Positions 1 to 13,013 of a DNA stretch of 31,429 nt are shown piece by piece. How positions within the stretch are numbered: position 1 is the stretch's first letter; each line of letters starts with the position of its first letter. The DNA lies in assembly GCF_001039355.2 (NCBI RefSeq), contig NW_019774480.1:470311-501739 (forward strand), written 5' to 3'. The notes under the pieces are model-generated. The model saw nothing but the letters and a program-made list of their open reading frames with translations, was not told where the DNA came from and made no database searches. The stretch comes from Lingula anatina. Its lineage: Eukaryota > Brachiopoda > Lingulata > Lingulida > Lingulidae. The position numbers were made by a program, and so were the translations under genes.

Positions 1-6
1 AGGGTG

Positions 7-174
7 CAGGGGCGGATCCAGAGATATTTTCTGACAGTCTTCCAAATTATCTTTGTTGATCCTTCCTCCATTTCTGACCGTCTTCCGACAGAAAAAATAA
101 GATACCTGTTAATGTAAACTTGAAAATCTGACCGTCTTCCGGAAGACCTAGAAGACGGCCTCAATCCGCCCCTG
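7..174. mobile_element. short inverted-repeat element, CAGGGGCGGAT termini
   Basis: A 168-bp AT-rich segment starts with CAGGGGCGGAT and ends with its exact reverse complement ATCCGCCCCTG. The interior repeats a CTGACCGTCTTCC-type motif several times. GGGTG directly precedes and follows it (2-6 and 175-179), which could be a 5-bp target duplication. It is too short to encode a transposase, so a non-autonomous DNA element (MITE) is the likely reading. A truncated relative lies at 14129 in the opposite orientation, and a second element with similar ends lies at 13360-13668. The superfamily is not determined. Confidence 0.6.
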
Positions 175-446
175 GGGTGAGAGTGTGCATGTGTGAGAAA
201 GAGAGAGACAGTGTGGTAGGAGTGAGCATAAAGTATTGGGGATCAGGTTGTAAACTAAATCATCATATACAAGTAATTGCATGAGCAGAAGACATCAAAC
301 TGAAGTAAAAGATAAACTTCCAGTGCATCCTTTTCCTTGCTTTTTGTTTCTATTTTTTGAGAATCCATGATCAAAAAAGAAAACAACAGAACAATGTGTC
401 TTCAAATAGTAATAACATTAAAATTTTTGTCATTTCTCTTCACCAG

Positions 447-3400
447 CCCCACGCCCAAATACAGGTACCCGTACTCAGAGGTGGGTCTCTATGTACTGGG
501 AGGTGTCCACAACCTACTGGCTCTGTACATCTTGGTCAGCTTCTTCATCTCCAACAAACCAGTGTTCCCCAGGTGGTGCAGGTAGGTACTAACAGGAATA
601 CATGTGTGTTTCTCATTTAGAACAAAAAACTTTACTGTTTATTTTTGTTTATAATGGCTATGACATGGCTTCAGAGAAGTTAATGTATGTAAAGTAGGTG
701 GTATAAGTAGGTGCTGTGCTGACAGGTATTTTTCTCTAATTTAGAACAATTTTCTTGTTGGTGGTGTTGTTTAAAATGTCTAGAATTTTTACCAGAACAT
801 CCTGAATATTTGTATAGTCAGTCAGATGCTCATCTTTGCATAGTAGTGAAGACAGTTTTTTTTTTTTGAAAACAATCCAATTTTGGGATATATTGTTCTG
901 GGTTGCAAGTTGTTATAAGCTTGGAAAGCAGATATATTTACAGCAAAAATGATTTAGAATGATATTTTTTCAGACCAAGGAGTGATGATGATGAGGAGGA
1001 TGAAAGCGATACTTCAAAGTCTGGTGCCAAAGAAGAATCAAAGCTGGCTGTTCGCTTTTTTAGTTCAAAAACATTTTATTATATTGTAAGTACATGAAAG
1101 ATAAATGAGTAATCATTTAATGTTCTTAGATATTATTTAAGCCAAAGAATGAAATATGTTCAGTTTAATTTTGAAAAGTATTGAATTTATTTTTTTGCCT
1201 AATGAGATGATTTTAGACCATTCATAATACAGATTTGTGATTTTATATGCTTTAACCATTCCACAAACAGAATTTGAAAAGAAAAAAATTATTTTAATAC
1301 AAAACATAAACAATTAAATGTTTTTCCAATCTTTCTGATTTCAGATCTTCTTTGTGTTGTCCGTCCTTGGTACAGTGTTCTATGGCTACACCTTCAGCTT
1401 CCATCTTCTCCACATCGCTGCCAACAACCAGCTGCTGGCGCGGGTCATGCAGGCCGTCACCAAAAATGGTATGGCCTCTCCACTTAGTTGTCTCTGACCA
1501 GACAAGACTGTTTTAAGTCAAATATTTAAGAGCACTTTAATGTGTCTGTTTTTCAACGTTTATTTTCAAATTGCCAAAATAAATATTAAATGTTATCATG
1601 TATACTGGAAGGTCAACTTATTTGAATAACTAAATTGCTTTACATATGGGAAATAAACATTTAAAAAAGAGACTGCAGACTGTTAAAGTGTCATAAAACA
1701 ATGAATCTCTTCATACTTTATTCAAATCTCTACTTTCAGGCATGTCTCTGATACTTGTTGGTCTCTTGATGGCCATCATCTTCTACATATATGCACTGAT
1801 CTGTTTTGGGTTCTTTCGCCATCTGTTTGATAATGCCAACGGTTTGTTCTGCTCCACTGTTGGCGAGTGCTTCGTCACCATATTGCATCGTGGGCTGATT
1901 ATCAGTCTCTTTGAGGTAAGTAACAATTGTCTTTAAACTTAAAAGTATGAAAGGGAAGAAGAGTAAGGAGGTTAAGTGTGTGAGGTGTGAAAGAAGAGAG
2001 TGTCAGATTTGAAAGCAGTGTATGCAAGGCAAAGGAGTGAGATGAGTGCTGTATATAAGAATGTAGGTATGGCAGGTGTGACAGTGTCAATGGTGTTAGG
2101 TGTGACAGTGCTAATTGTGTTGGGTGTGACATAGTCGATTGTGTTAGGTGTGACAATGCTAATTGTGTTTTAGGTGTGACAATGCTAATTGTGTTTTAGG
2201 TGTGACAGTGTCAGTTGTGTTAGGTGTGACAATGCTAATTGTGTTTTAGGTGTGACAGTGTCAGTTGTGTTAGGTGTGACAATGCTAATTGTGCATTGTG
2301 TGACGTGTAGTCATTTTATAATCAGGGTTAATATCTTACATGTATGGCTTAAAAAAATACTGTATCTGAATTTTTACAGTAACTTTTTTTACAATTTTTA
2401 TCAATGGCATGATAACATATGTCATTTATTTATGCTATATATTATTGTATTGCATTAATTTAATATATTTCAGGTTCTGGAGAACCCAGATGTGATAGGC
2501 GACAAGACATTTGCATACTTTGCTGTCAAGTCCCTGTTGGACCTGTCTTTCTTCATCATCATCACCACCATTGGTCTGAACATTGTCTTTGGTATCATTG
2601 TGGATACCTTCTCTGAGCTTAGGAATAGCAAGGTAAAAATGATTTTAAAAGATAATAATTTCTGTTAGTAGTATAAAACGATCATGATCATAATATAATT
2701 TATTGAACTATGAATTGATCATTTTCATCTTTGCCACCTGGTTTTGTTATGACATATTTATGTTTATAGAAAGAATGTATAACATAATGGGTACATTAAA
2801 ATGTATGTGTCATATTGATTCTTGCATTTAACAATTAAAGCTGTATAGTTATTGGAATCATCTTCAAATGTGAAATAAATTGTGAGGTATAAAAGCTATA
2901 ATAAAAACTGCTTTTTTTCAGTTTCTTACTATCATTTGCATGTTGTACCCAGAAGATATCTGATTATTTATTCTGTCTTTCTATTAGTGGGAGATTGACA
3001 ACGACATGACAACAGTATGTTTTATATGCAGCAGAAGCAGTTATGACTTTGAGCATCAAGCATCGGTAAGAGCAGGCACAATTTTTTGTTCAATTTTCAA
3101 CTCCCTCATCTTCACACTGCACACAAAGGCCTTGTTGTATTTTGTGGGCAGCACACTGGAGTTACTTTTTTTTTTTTTTCGAAAATACGTGTACCATTAT
3201 TTCTATTCATTTTGATTGGTCTAAGTGGCTGTTATGTTTTAGAGAGACAGGTCAGAATTTGCTTTTAACTCGTTAGCTTGTAGGCTAGGTAGGTCTAAGT
3301 ACTTGTTAACAAGTTTTCTTAGAGCCTGTTTTTATAGCGGTATTTGATCGTATTGCAGGGATTTGAGTGTCATGTGAAAAAAGAACACAACCAGTATGCG

Positions 3401-4272
3401 TACCTGTTCTTCTTCATTCACCTTCACGAGAAACAAAGGAATGACTACACTTCACTGGAGCTGTATGTCTGGAAGAAGGTGAGTTCTTTTTTTAAATCAC
3501 CATAGATTATTTTTATGTTAATTGTTGTCTTCTTTTTTGTGTGAAGATTGGTACCTTACAAACATACAAATACATCTTAATTATGTATTCATTAATTAAT
3601 TTGTTTATTGAACAGATACTACTGTTAACTCTAGCTGTACACAATTTTAGAAATCTGTTTCTAGACTAACAGCATCTGTTATATCAGCTTGTTATCTGTA
3701 TATCTTCATACACTTATCACAGTATGTTTGTTAATGTTACAGTATGTGGAAGAGGATCTGACATTCTTCCCGACCAACCGTGCTCTTAGTTTACAACAGG
3801 AGGAGAACAGAAATGAGGCCATCTTGGAACAGATGCAAGCGCAGGTCACGTACATCGTCAGCAAGATGCAAGAAGAGGTAAGGAGAAATGTGGATGTGTT
3901 TACGTGTGTACGTTTTCATGTGTGGATGTGGATTCGTATATTCATACATACTATGCTGGAGTGTTTTTGTAGATAATAATATATTTGTTCAGGGGTATAT
4001 CCTAGTAACAGGGAGAAATGGAGAAATCACCCGTCCCCTGTATCTTGGAATAAGAAATATAATTATATGGAGATTGGAGTGGTGGTAAAAGATTTTTGTC
4101 ATACATTATTGTTTTGGTTTAAACAATAGTTAAATTCAATTGATCAAATAGTTATGTATAATTTTGATTTCATTTTCAGGAGGCCAACAAACAGAGACTA
4201 ATAGAAAAGAAGCAGCAACAACAATTTCTCCAACAAGAGAAAGCAGAGGTCAGGAGGACAGAAGAACTGTAA
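447..4272 (+). CDS. inositol 1,4,5-trisphosphate receptor-like channel, C-terminal part (5' truncated)
   Basis: Nine exons: 447-581, 974-1085, 1345-1468, 1740-1915, 2474-2632, 2988-3065, 3359-3478, 3743-3877, 4180-4272 (stop TAA). All junctions are GT/AG and phases match, giving about 376 codons. Order of domains: a membrane segment (exon 1), an acidic linker DDDEEDESD (exon 2), further membrane helices (exons 3-4) with the family-typical VTKNG between them, a luminal C-x5-C pair, a pore helix, and the pore-lining helix LNIVFGIIVDTFSELR (exon 5). Then come CFIC and HVKKEH (exons 6-7), the C2H2-like linker shared by IP3 and ryanodine receptors, YVWKK and FFPTNRALSL, and a Gln/Glu-rich coiled coil. 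FFP-x-RA-SL resembles IP3 receptors more than ryanodine receptors. These families are tetrameric ER calcium-release channels. The glycine-rich filter (GGGVGD in IP3 receptors) is missing: RGLIISLFE runs straight into VLENP. A calcium-release function therefore cannot be assumed. The N-terminal ligand-binding region is outside the window. Exon 1 could instead begin at 465, after a second AG. Confidence 0.88.
2075..2300. repeat. intronic minisatellite, about 27-bp units
   Basis: Tandem copies of a TTAGGTGTGACAATGCTAATT-like unit (consensus shown in part), with a GTGTCAGTTGTG variant alternating in the later copies. It lies in the intron between channel exons 4 and 5. The open frames across it are by-products of the repeat. 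Confidence 0.85.
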
Positions 4273-6658
4273 TTAAAACAACGATAACAAGAAAGCAATA
4301 ATTACAACGATCAAATGAAGAAACATATGACAGATGAAAGAGAAGTTACTTGTCAGTGCCAAAATGTGTTTAGACAAACCCTTCAGGGTGACATGGGTAA
4401 CATGGTCTTCAAATCTACTGGCCCAAAGCAGAGACAGTGGCTAGAAACTTATGCAAACAAATTTACAATATTTTAGTGGCATTTAGCTTCAAGGGCTAGT
4501 GTATACGTCAGAGCTAGTTATGCCATTTAACTCGGTGATGTTTAGACCATTTAGACCGTAACGGCATCAGTAGTCGTATTAAATGTATGCGTTACATCTT
4601 TGTCAAATAATGACACCATACAATAATTGTCATGTATAACAATACAAATGTTTGCTTTTAAAGCATAATAAGAAAAGCTTCCACTGCCTCATGAGAAAAA
4701 TATTTGTAAAAATTGCATCACAGGAAAGGCAGTATTTCGCAACTGTACATGTATTGTATATTGTGTGATCATTGTAATCATTTCCATTTGTATAACAAAT
4801 GAATAATTTTTGTTGCGATATAAAATGGTGATACCACGTTGTGATAATATATTCAGTTCACTGATACACAGCCCCCGCCGCGGGCCCCCCCCCCCCNNNN
4901 NNNNNNNNNNNNNNNNNNNNNTCTTGTTGGCTCGATCATGCACAAAAACTTGGACTGGTACAAAATGAGCTGACCTCACTAGACAAGGTATCTAAACCAG
5001 GACAGGCTTAAGTTGCCAGACCAAACCCTTTTGAACAAAAGGGCTGGCTGTGATTAACATCAATATGTATTTATGTACTGTTTTTTTAGGCATGTGTAAT
5101 TTCATGTAGCACTTGTATTAAGCTTGTATTTTATTGTATTTGATACAAAGGCATTTTGCTGTTTGTGTGTGTAAGGTGGCCAGTTTTGAACACATTAGCA
5201 CTTTTAAAAATGTTACTTCATATGCGCTTACCAAGTACATATATGCTGGCATATATTAAGTAAATTATGTGTATAGTTTCAGCATTTTTTTTCACAAAAT
5301 TTAATTTATTCATCAGGTACAAAAGGAAAAAATGCAATATGATGTGGGCACCATTTTCTGATATAATCATTTTTTTTCCATTTATACACAATTGTAAAGT
5401 TAAAGTATATGTGCATGTTTAAAGACTTACATTATATAACATTAACAGGATATGCACTGTGATACAAAATCGAACATTTTCCAAAATATTGCTCACTTCA
5501 CATCAACTTCATCTATAATAGTTTGATGCTTATTGTTGATAGGGTTATTCCATTACTGAATATACATAAATAGTGCTTTTTTAATGGCATGCATACATTG
5601 TCATCAACTTTTTGTAAACAAATGAGATATATTAAAAGGAATAAACTATATGAAAATAACAGTGAGTTCAAAAAGAATGGGATTTTTTAACATAAAGCTA
5701 CCTGTCCGGTTACCTGATAATTATTTTTTATCTTTTGTTCTTGAAAGACTGTGAAGAAAAAAAAATAAAAATTTAAACCCACACTGCAATTAAAATTCAG
5801 CATCGTGGTGTGGCAATCCCTATTAAGCCCAAATCAATCACAAACATGGCAAGATTAAATACATTTCAGAAATATTATTGCTTGCTCTTATCATTACTGG
5901 CCAGTGTATATGTCCCAATACCCCTTAAAAATCAATTAATGAAATTGCACTTTGTTATTATGTTTCGAAAAAAAATAAATCTCAACCCCTTCAGATGATG
6001 AATGCATTTAACACAAAAGAGATCATAGGTAATTCTTTATTCATAAATTATTAAAACAATAGAAAAATAAGATAACAATTTGCATGTTAATATTTTTATG
6101 TATGTTGAGATAACGTTTGGAATGAAACTGGCTCTAATATGGAACCTTATGTTTTGAAATTATAGAGATTGAGACCCCAGCAGTTTTTAAACATCAATTC
6201 ACCTGAATGTCTTGTGATATGGTCGAAACACTGATGTCAGTTCAAAACAAAAAAATCCAGTAGTAAAGCCCATTTCGTTTCCAACTTTATCTTGGCATAT
6301 TTTTATTTAAAAAATTATCACTTTTTTATTTCTATAAATGATTTTATATTAATACTGTTTTTGATCAATCCGTGGATGTTTAACATCAAACTATTTCACT
6401 TTTTTTATAAATAAGCAGGTCTCCAGGTCCTATAAATATTAGTAGAAACCATAGAAAGGAAAATTTCCACAGTAACAAATTACTCAATTGCATTTCACGT
6501 GATCCACAAAATTTTAACATCTGGTGTATCCATCTTCCCTCCCACCTCTGTAAAAATGGCACCGTTTTACTCTTAAAGTCAATTTTTTGTAGAAGTGGTT
6601 TACATGCGTTACTGGGAATCCACGCTCCACCGATACTCGGTTCGTATGTACCTTTAAT
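4273..6658. other. 3' UTR and convergent intergenic region with assembly gap
   Basis: This AT-rich stretch lies between the stop codons of two convergent genes and contains no supported coding exon. It should hold the channel gene's 3' UTR. Candidate poly(A) signals lie near 5640, 5763 and 5968, and none can be preferred. The assembly gap at 4897-4921 sits inside it. Confidence 0.6.
4897..4921. other. assembly gap (25 N)
   Basis: A run of 25 N directly follows a GC-rich stretch and a run of C. The true gap length is unknown, and the homopolymer probably broke the assembly. An open frame crossing it is meaningless. Confidence 0.99.
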
Positions 6659-9600
6659 TCATGAGCAAGTAAAGGATCCAGCCCCATGTTTCTGCTTTAT
6701 CACATGAAATTTGTCAGTCACTGCTCCTCCCTGAAAGCAGAAAATAGGACACAATTTAGTTTTAACCCGATTTGGTTTTGATAAGGACAAGGTGAATAAT
6801 TATGTTTTTTTCATTTTACTACACTTGTTAACTCACTTATTCATTAAATTATTCATTTTGTGTGACAGGGTGCAGTTAAATACACTAATTTCTTATATAA
6901 AATGTACATGATATTATATAAAATGGGGCCTTCTCAACTATTTTTTTTTTACTGATATACTTCTTGGTACAGCAATAATTACTGGTAAGTCATAATTACA
7001 GAAATAACTTGGATATATGTAGCTATTGGAAGGAAAGTTAAATTGAAAATGTGAGAAAAAAGACCAAAAGCAACATGCATAGACAACATAAAAGAATGGA
7101 CTAATCAAAAATATAGTGAAAGTTTAATATGGCACAAAATCCAGAGGTATGGCGATCCATGACAGTCAACCTGCTGAGTGGATGGTGTTCATAGATAGAC
7201 AGATAGAATACAGCTTACCTGGTCATCTGACACCTGCTCAAAATACAAGTGAGTAGCATTGGTAATAGTCATCCTGGTGTAGCCATAGTCGCTGCTGCGG
7301 AAGGCACTCCAATATGGCGGAGGCTTGAACGGGTCGTGTTTTTCCTTGCAGCCCTTATAGGAAAGGAGAGAGGGTAAAGGACTTAAAATGAGAAGAGAGA
7401 CAAAGAAGAAGGATTTTATTTTGATTTTAATTAAAAAAATTTTGAACACTGCCACCCATGGTTTCAACCTTCTTTTTAGTTTGGTTTAAAAAACAGTTTA
7501 AATCAAAGAAATACCAAGCTAGTCCTCTGGTCAGAGTATAGTACTGATGAAACATTTTATAACACTGAACAGGTTTCAAAAGCATTCAAAGTAACTAATT
7601 TTCTAGGTAAACACACAGGTAAGACAAGTACAGATGTACTAAATTTGAAAAGCTTCTGTTACAAGTACAGGGAGCCAGAGCCAGCACCACTACTTTCAAA
7701 CTTAATATATATGTCAGTTATTTAAGGTGAAATATTTAATTCAGAGAAGTTCCTCACCGCAGATCCAGTAATTATGTGAACAGGTGCCCCAGGGTTAGTG
7801 TATGGGTAGGCATTGCTGCCATTACACACCTACAAGGTAATCATATATCAATTAACAAAATTTGTCTGTACAACTCTTTTATATCAATATACATGTACAT
7901 AACATTATACATATCCACAACAGAAATATATTTTTAACAAACATATGATGTATTGATTCAAAGTAAAACGAAACACCTTCTGAGGTGCTACCTTTATAGC
8001 ATTTGTCAAAAATATCACAGATTCATGACAACAAATGAAAGTAAAATGTTCATAAGCTCTTAAAAATAAAGTATTATGACCCTTTTCATAGGAATATAAC
8101 CTCCTTTTATGGATCTGACCATATAATGCATTTATTTCGGCCTTTTTTCCCTACCTTCATGTTGTATATAGGCCAAAGTCTTTCATATATGTGCTCATGG
8201 GCCCAGAGCATCAGGTCTACCCCAGACTTGTAAAAAAGGCCTTCTAAGGCTGTTCTTATCTGGAAAATGAGGTTAGTGTATAGGTTTATCATGAAATAGC
8301 AGCTTTTGAAGATCAGTCACAATTAGCTTTTGAAGATCAGTCACAATTAGCCTTTGAAGATCAGCCACAATATCACAGCAAATTTGACTGTCATACAGCA
8401 GCCTTCATCACAGTAATGTCAATGAAATTATAGTGTTTATATATTGCTGCCAGATGGACTATATGCACTCTATATTTTTCAAAGGTGTAACTCATGCCTG
8501 TCACATGCCAAGTGTTATAAAAACTAACAACATCATCTGATCCTTATAAATAACCAATACGGATAGCATTCAAGCTCACCCTACTGATGGAGAAAGTGCA
8601 GTCATCATAGTCATTGGTGGAGCAATACATGGGTCTGTGAGCCATGGTGATTAGCCAGGGTCTCTCTGCTCTGTTCTCTGGTTTGTTGGCTTCCTGTAAG
8701 GCAAATGCATAAGGTTATGACTCGATCTGTTCAATGGGATAAATTACCAATCTTTCCGGCGGCACATAATTTTGTTATCATTAAAAATTCTATGTCTATC
8801 TAGTATTTGCGGTGCTGCAACTGCACTGAATAGAATTACAGGGTAGCACTTTTGTTGCAACCACTTCACAGGAATGATCTCATTTAAGAACTTACGACTT
8901 GAAAAAATAAAGTATCTGTAATATTCATGATTTCCTCCATTGAAAGACTGGGTCTTTGCTCCTCATACTGGGTAAATTACTTAAGAGGTTCAGCATTTTG
9001 ACTTCTGTCAGATGTAAAATATGGCCTCCTTGTGACCTGTCTATGCAAGCACTCACCTGTAGTTCTCTCTCCAGCCAGCGGTATTGGTTCAGCGCCATGT
9101 GAAAACCATACTTTAAATAAAAGTAAACTTCTGTGGAAAACCCTATTATATGAGCCTTGCCAAGTTTCAGACTGAAAGAATACAGAAGTGATAAAAGTTA
9201 TATAACTCAGAGACACGTTTTAATTAGACGATTCAGAGGAAAAAAAAAACTGAAAGAAAACACCATAAGTTACCCCATTTCTTGTTTCAGACAGCCACCG
9301 AATTTTGCAGCTTATGAATTCATTCCCTAATGCCAGGCCTTCTGAAGTAAAAATTCCACATTCACTTATTATTTTGCAAAAGCTCAAAGCCAATAAAATC
9401 CTTAAATTATCAAATTACTGATAATTGTAGACTTTCAGAATTACATTTTATCAAATGTGCACTGAAAAATTATCAAATAAATGATCCAATATAACTTGAA
9501 CATTAAAAATAATACTTCAGTATTAAAAATTATGAAAAAATACCCACCTGTAAAACAAGCTCTCTCCATCTCCACCTGCCCGAGGCATGCTGAATCTATT

Positions 9601-12600
9601 CCTGTAGTTGGAGAAATTACTGAAATGAAATAAAACAGGGACACACACTAATTACAACATTGCACAAAAATTTTCATTACAGACATTCTATTAGACTTGA
9701 TCTATTTGGGTGAAAAAATTTAAATAAGATTTCACAAAACAACAACAAAAAATCCCTTTACCGTTGTGATACTGACGATTTATAGTCATAGTTACATTAT
9801 CATGCAGATAAAATAGCAGAGCTTCCAGTGACCAGTAGAAGTATTTGTCACAAAGGCACTATGTTGGCATACCCATCATTAAATGACAAACACCTGTAGA
9901 AGTAAATACAGGAACACAGAGTATGTAATTTGTGATTATATACTTACTATGGACTCTCGTGGTTTCCTACTGTCACCATGTAAGGTATGTATGCAGCTAC
10001 CGACTCTATCTGACGCATGAATTCATCACCAACTCTGGCGTTATCCTGCAAAATCAGAGACACATACCCACTTCAGTTACAAACCCTTAAATTCAGGGTT
10101 CAAATGTTGTTGGGATGTTAATATATGTAGCTATATGGTCTATACCACATTACACTATGGGCAGAGCTGACGTTTTTTTACATTTCAAAATGTGTAATAT
10201 GTAGAGATCTACTGTTTAATGCAAACTCCCCTAAGCTGCAGATCCAAATTGTGTGCCATACATTGTATTTTCATTTTCAAACCATATGTGCAGACTCATC
10301 CGACTGTCAGAAACAAGAATGTTCCAAGACTACAAGGAAAATGATTTCCGATTTTTACAATTGGCTAAATAAACTCTTATCTAATCTTATCTTACACCTT
10401 TTTACTTACCGAGTCCATGTCATATGCAAAGTCACCTAAAATTCAAAAATAGATAAATAAATTTAAAAATATTTAAAAACATGTCATAGTCACAACTAAT
10501 TCTATGCATCATTAATCTAATCAGTTAAAATGTTCAGTTTTCAAAAATTAACATTATCTTCAAATATTGCCATTATTTTTTTTCTTTTGCACAAAATTAA
10601 GTGCAGCATTATTCATAGAGACATATGTGTTAAAGGTATCAGTTTGTCAAATACACTGTATTAAAAAAGGCTAATTATTTTGAAAAATGTTTATAATTTT
10701 TGTTCTGCTAGTAAGAAAAAATTTAATTTGGTCAAAATTTCAAGAAAGCAGAAAGTAAGCCCCAATATACCACTAGTCCATATACAGATACTTTACCTCA
10801 ACAAAACCATAAAATAATGCTTTAAAACTTTCCCTCTACAATACCATGCAATACAATACCCGAAAATAAAATAATCTTTCAAAAACTCACCAAAATGAAA
10901 AATAGCATCGTACATTCCTTACTGCTTTTTCTGCTGTAATCAATACATACAAACTTTAACTCAACAATACCAGAAAATATTTTCCTATAACTTTCCCAGT
11001 CAACAATATGAAAAATAGCATCGTACCTTCCTCTCTGTTTCCTGCTGTAATCAACACATACATGTACATACTTTAAATCAGCAATACCAGAAAATATTTT
11101 TTTCTATAACTTACCAATATGAAAAATAGCATCGTACATTCTTTTCTGTGTTTCCTGCTGTAGTCTGGCCAGAGACTGTGGGTTTTCATTGCCCATGTCT
11201 CCATATACCGCCACCCTGGGGATCCAGGCTGGGTCCGTCCTCATTGCTGTGAAGGTAAAGAGACTGCTCCAGCCATATTGACTGCCGCAGTGGTACACTA
11301 AGAAAAAAGAAAAAGTTATGAATATATTTTACAGGCACCCTGGGGCCCCAGGCAAATTGGTTCACTTAGCATTTGTAGGAGTTCCATTAAATTTTTTTAT
11401 TATTTTTTAAACATGAATTGCTATTCAACAACTGTGAACATTACACTTATTGCTATCATTTTGCAGCATGATTACTGATCACAACAATATTTTATCTAAT
11501 TTTTCAATATTTAGATCTATTGTATTATTTCTCTTATATTTCTCTTATTTTTCAAAAAAATAAATAAATAAATAGATAAAATATATAAACTATGTGCTAC
11601 AACCCTAACTGGATTAATATTTCTCAAATTTTCAAAAAAAATTTTTTTTTATTTGCTACAGTCCTTACTGTATTTCTGTCCTGGTTTCAGTCCAGTTACT
11701 GTCACGCGATGAATGTACAATTTCCTGTGTTCAGAACCGCCATCTTGGAACATTGTCTCGCTGCCTTTAGCAGCATTCTCCAGGCTCCTGATCCCATATT
11801 CCACTAGAGAAGAGTTTGTCTGAGACAAAGTGACCCATGTCACAACCATCTGATCTGGAGACTCTGTAAAATAAATAAATAAATAGTTTCATATTAAAGA
11901 GGGAAATGACTCGTGATCGATTATAATTCTTTTTCTATGACTGATCTATACAACTTTTCTAACATTGGGATTTCTTTCTTTTTCTTTTTACATCTGATAT
12001 CATTTTATGAAAGTCAAGTGTTACAGATGATCTGCAATAATTATTAAATTGATGACAAATTAGTGAACAAAAGATTTAAAAATAATTTTTTCACAAACTT
12101 TATTTGCTTTCATTATATATGCACATATTTTAAGTGGTAATTGCATGACAGCACAATATGCTTCCAGTGATATTTTCCCTTGAAAATCCCACAAGAAAAA
12201 CAAAATCAATTGTGGTTGTATTCATTTTACAGTAGAAAAGAATCTAGCTGCATTATAGCTTTTTCTCTCCTAGAATTCATGATATTTATTCCAACAATTT
12301 TCTTTTCTTTAACTGTAATCAATTGGCAAAACAGATTCAAAGGTATGTCAGAGCACAACAAACCGCAACTATTTTGTCAATATTGTAGGAATGGGGGTCC
12401 GTCATATAGATAAACGTCCCCATTCTACGTCACTGTAAAACAATCCATGGGCAACCTGGATTGCTATATAGTATATTTCTGACGAACAGCACTTGAGAGA
12501 GAGAGAGAGAGAGAGAATGAGAGCTATGAACTGTTCATGTCTGTTGTATTATCCTTGTATTATCCCCACCCTGTAAAAAATTCCCGCTATGACGTCATCT

Positions 12601-12979
12601 TTTCCCCCTCCGCGGCGCCATAATGGTAGTCGAACTCAAAGGGGTATCACAACAGCAGCGATTATCTAATCAGTTTTCAGCTTTTTCTCCAAAATGCCGA
12701 CGATGTGTGCCGTATACTCTCTCTCTCTCTGTCCCAAGCCCCTGTTCTTCCCCTGTCTAATATAAATATCATTTTCCTCTAACTCAAGTAGTGTCCGAGA
12801 TGACCCCTCACTCCTCCAAACTTACCCCCATACGCCAAATGTACTTGCTCTGGTTGGTAATACACGATTCCTACTTCCGATAGGTGTGGCGCGCCATGTA
12901 AACGCCCCACAATAACTGCGAAGACAGACAGAAAGGAGAGGATTTCTTGATACATCTTGTCTCTCTTCCGTTGCCTCAA
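6659..12979 (-). CDS. ACP7: acid phosphatase type 7 (purple acid phosphatase-like), complete
   Basis: Twelve minus-strand exons, 5' to 3': 12979-12826, 11863-11669, 11297-11115, 10435-10410 (26 nt), 10045-9948, 9619-9548, 9171-9057, 8693-8580, 8259-8155, 7829-7758, 7353-7219, 6730-6659 (TGA). The total is 1341 nt, 446 residues, near the usual vertebrate length of about 440. A signal peptide comes first (hydrophobic after MYQEI), then a fibronectin-like N-terminal domain (MVVTWVT) and a metallophosphatase domain. All seven metal ligands of the purple acid phosphatase family are visible: Asp150 in GDMG, Asp179 and Tyr182 in GDFAY, Asn214 in GNHE, His300 in TMAH, His340 and His342 in AHEH. GAPVHIITGSAG and STEVYFYLKYG are typical of the type 7 group. 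The expected activity is hydrolysis of phosphomonoesters at a two-metal centre, probably secreted or lysosomal; substrates are unknown. Start choice: Met9 (12953-12955) gives a cleaner signal peptide than Met1 at 12979. Confidence 0.93.
8301..8372. repeat. three tandem 24-bp units in an intron
   Basis: AGCTTTTGAAGATCAGTCAC followed by AATT occurs twice exactly (8301-8324, 8325-8348) and once with three differences (8349-8372). It lies in the intron between exons 8 and 9 of the phosphatase gene, just upstream of exon 9 in the gene's direction. Confidence 0.9.
10889..11160 (-). repeat. three tandem copies of the 3' tail of phosphatase exon 3 plus adjoining intron
   Basis: The block ATGAAAAATAGCATCGTAC (plus strand) occurs at 10895, 11008 and 11119, a period of about 112 bp. 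The 11119 copy is the real end of exon 3 with its GT donor. The 11008 copy has a one-base loss and no GT donor. The 10895 copy keeps a good donor (GTGAGT) but has an in-frame TAA. Both extra copies also carry the flanking intron sequence CAATACCAGAAAATATT. They are decayed partial-exon duplicates inside the intron. Confidence 0.85.
12494..12731. repeat. GA tract and CT tract flanking a GC-richer block in intron 1
   Basis: A (GA)n run begins at 12494, and a complementary (CT)n run begins at 12716, in the first intron of the phosphatase gene. The block between them is richer in GC than its surroundings and includes CCGCGGCGCC near 12611. The two tracts could pair as a long-range hairpin, but their low complexity makes chance likely. 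Confidence 0.6.
12590..12597. promoter_or_regulatory. perfect TGACGTCA (CRE-type) palindrome
   Basis: TGACGTCA matches the full palindromic cAMP-response element bound by CREB/ATF-family factors. It lies in intron 1 of the phosphatase gene, beside the GC-richer block. Occupancy is not shown, and an 8-bp match in 31 kb has a fair chance of being random. Confidence 0.3.
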
Positions 12980-13006
12980 AACGTCACATAATGCCTTGGG
13001 TCAACG

Positions 13007-13013
13007 TATATAT
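13007..13013 (-). promoter_or_regulatory. possible TATA-like element for the phosphatase gene
   Basis: The plus-strand TATATAT reads ATATATA on the gene's strand, about 27 bp upstream of the first in-frame ATG (12979) and about 52 bp upstream of the second (12955). If it is used, transcription would start near 12980, favouring the second ATG. In AT-rich DNA this is weak evidence. Confidence 0.25.

Noticed and set aside
4689-4979. Minus-strand open frame across the N gap
   Set aside because: It runs through 25 undetermined bases and a C homopolymer, with no domain and no splice context.
12360-12430. Imperfect inverted repeat around GAATGGGGGTCCG and CGTCCCCATTC
   Set aside because: Arms of about 11 bp with mismatches, and no second copy or flanking duplication seen.
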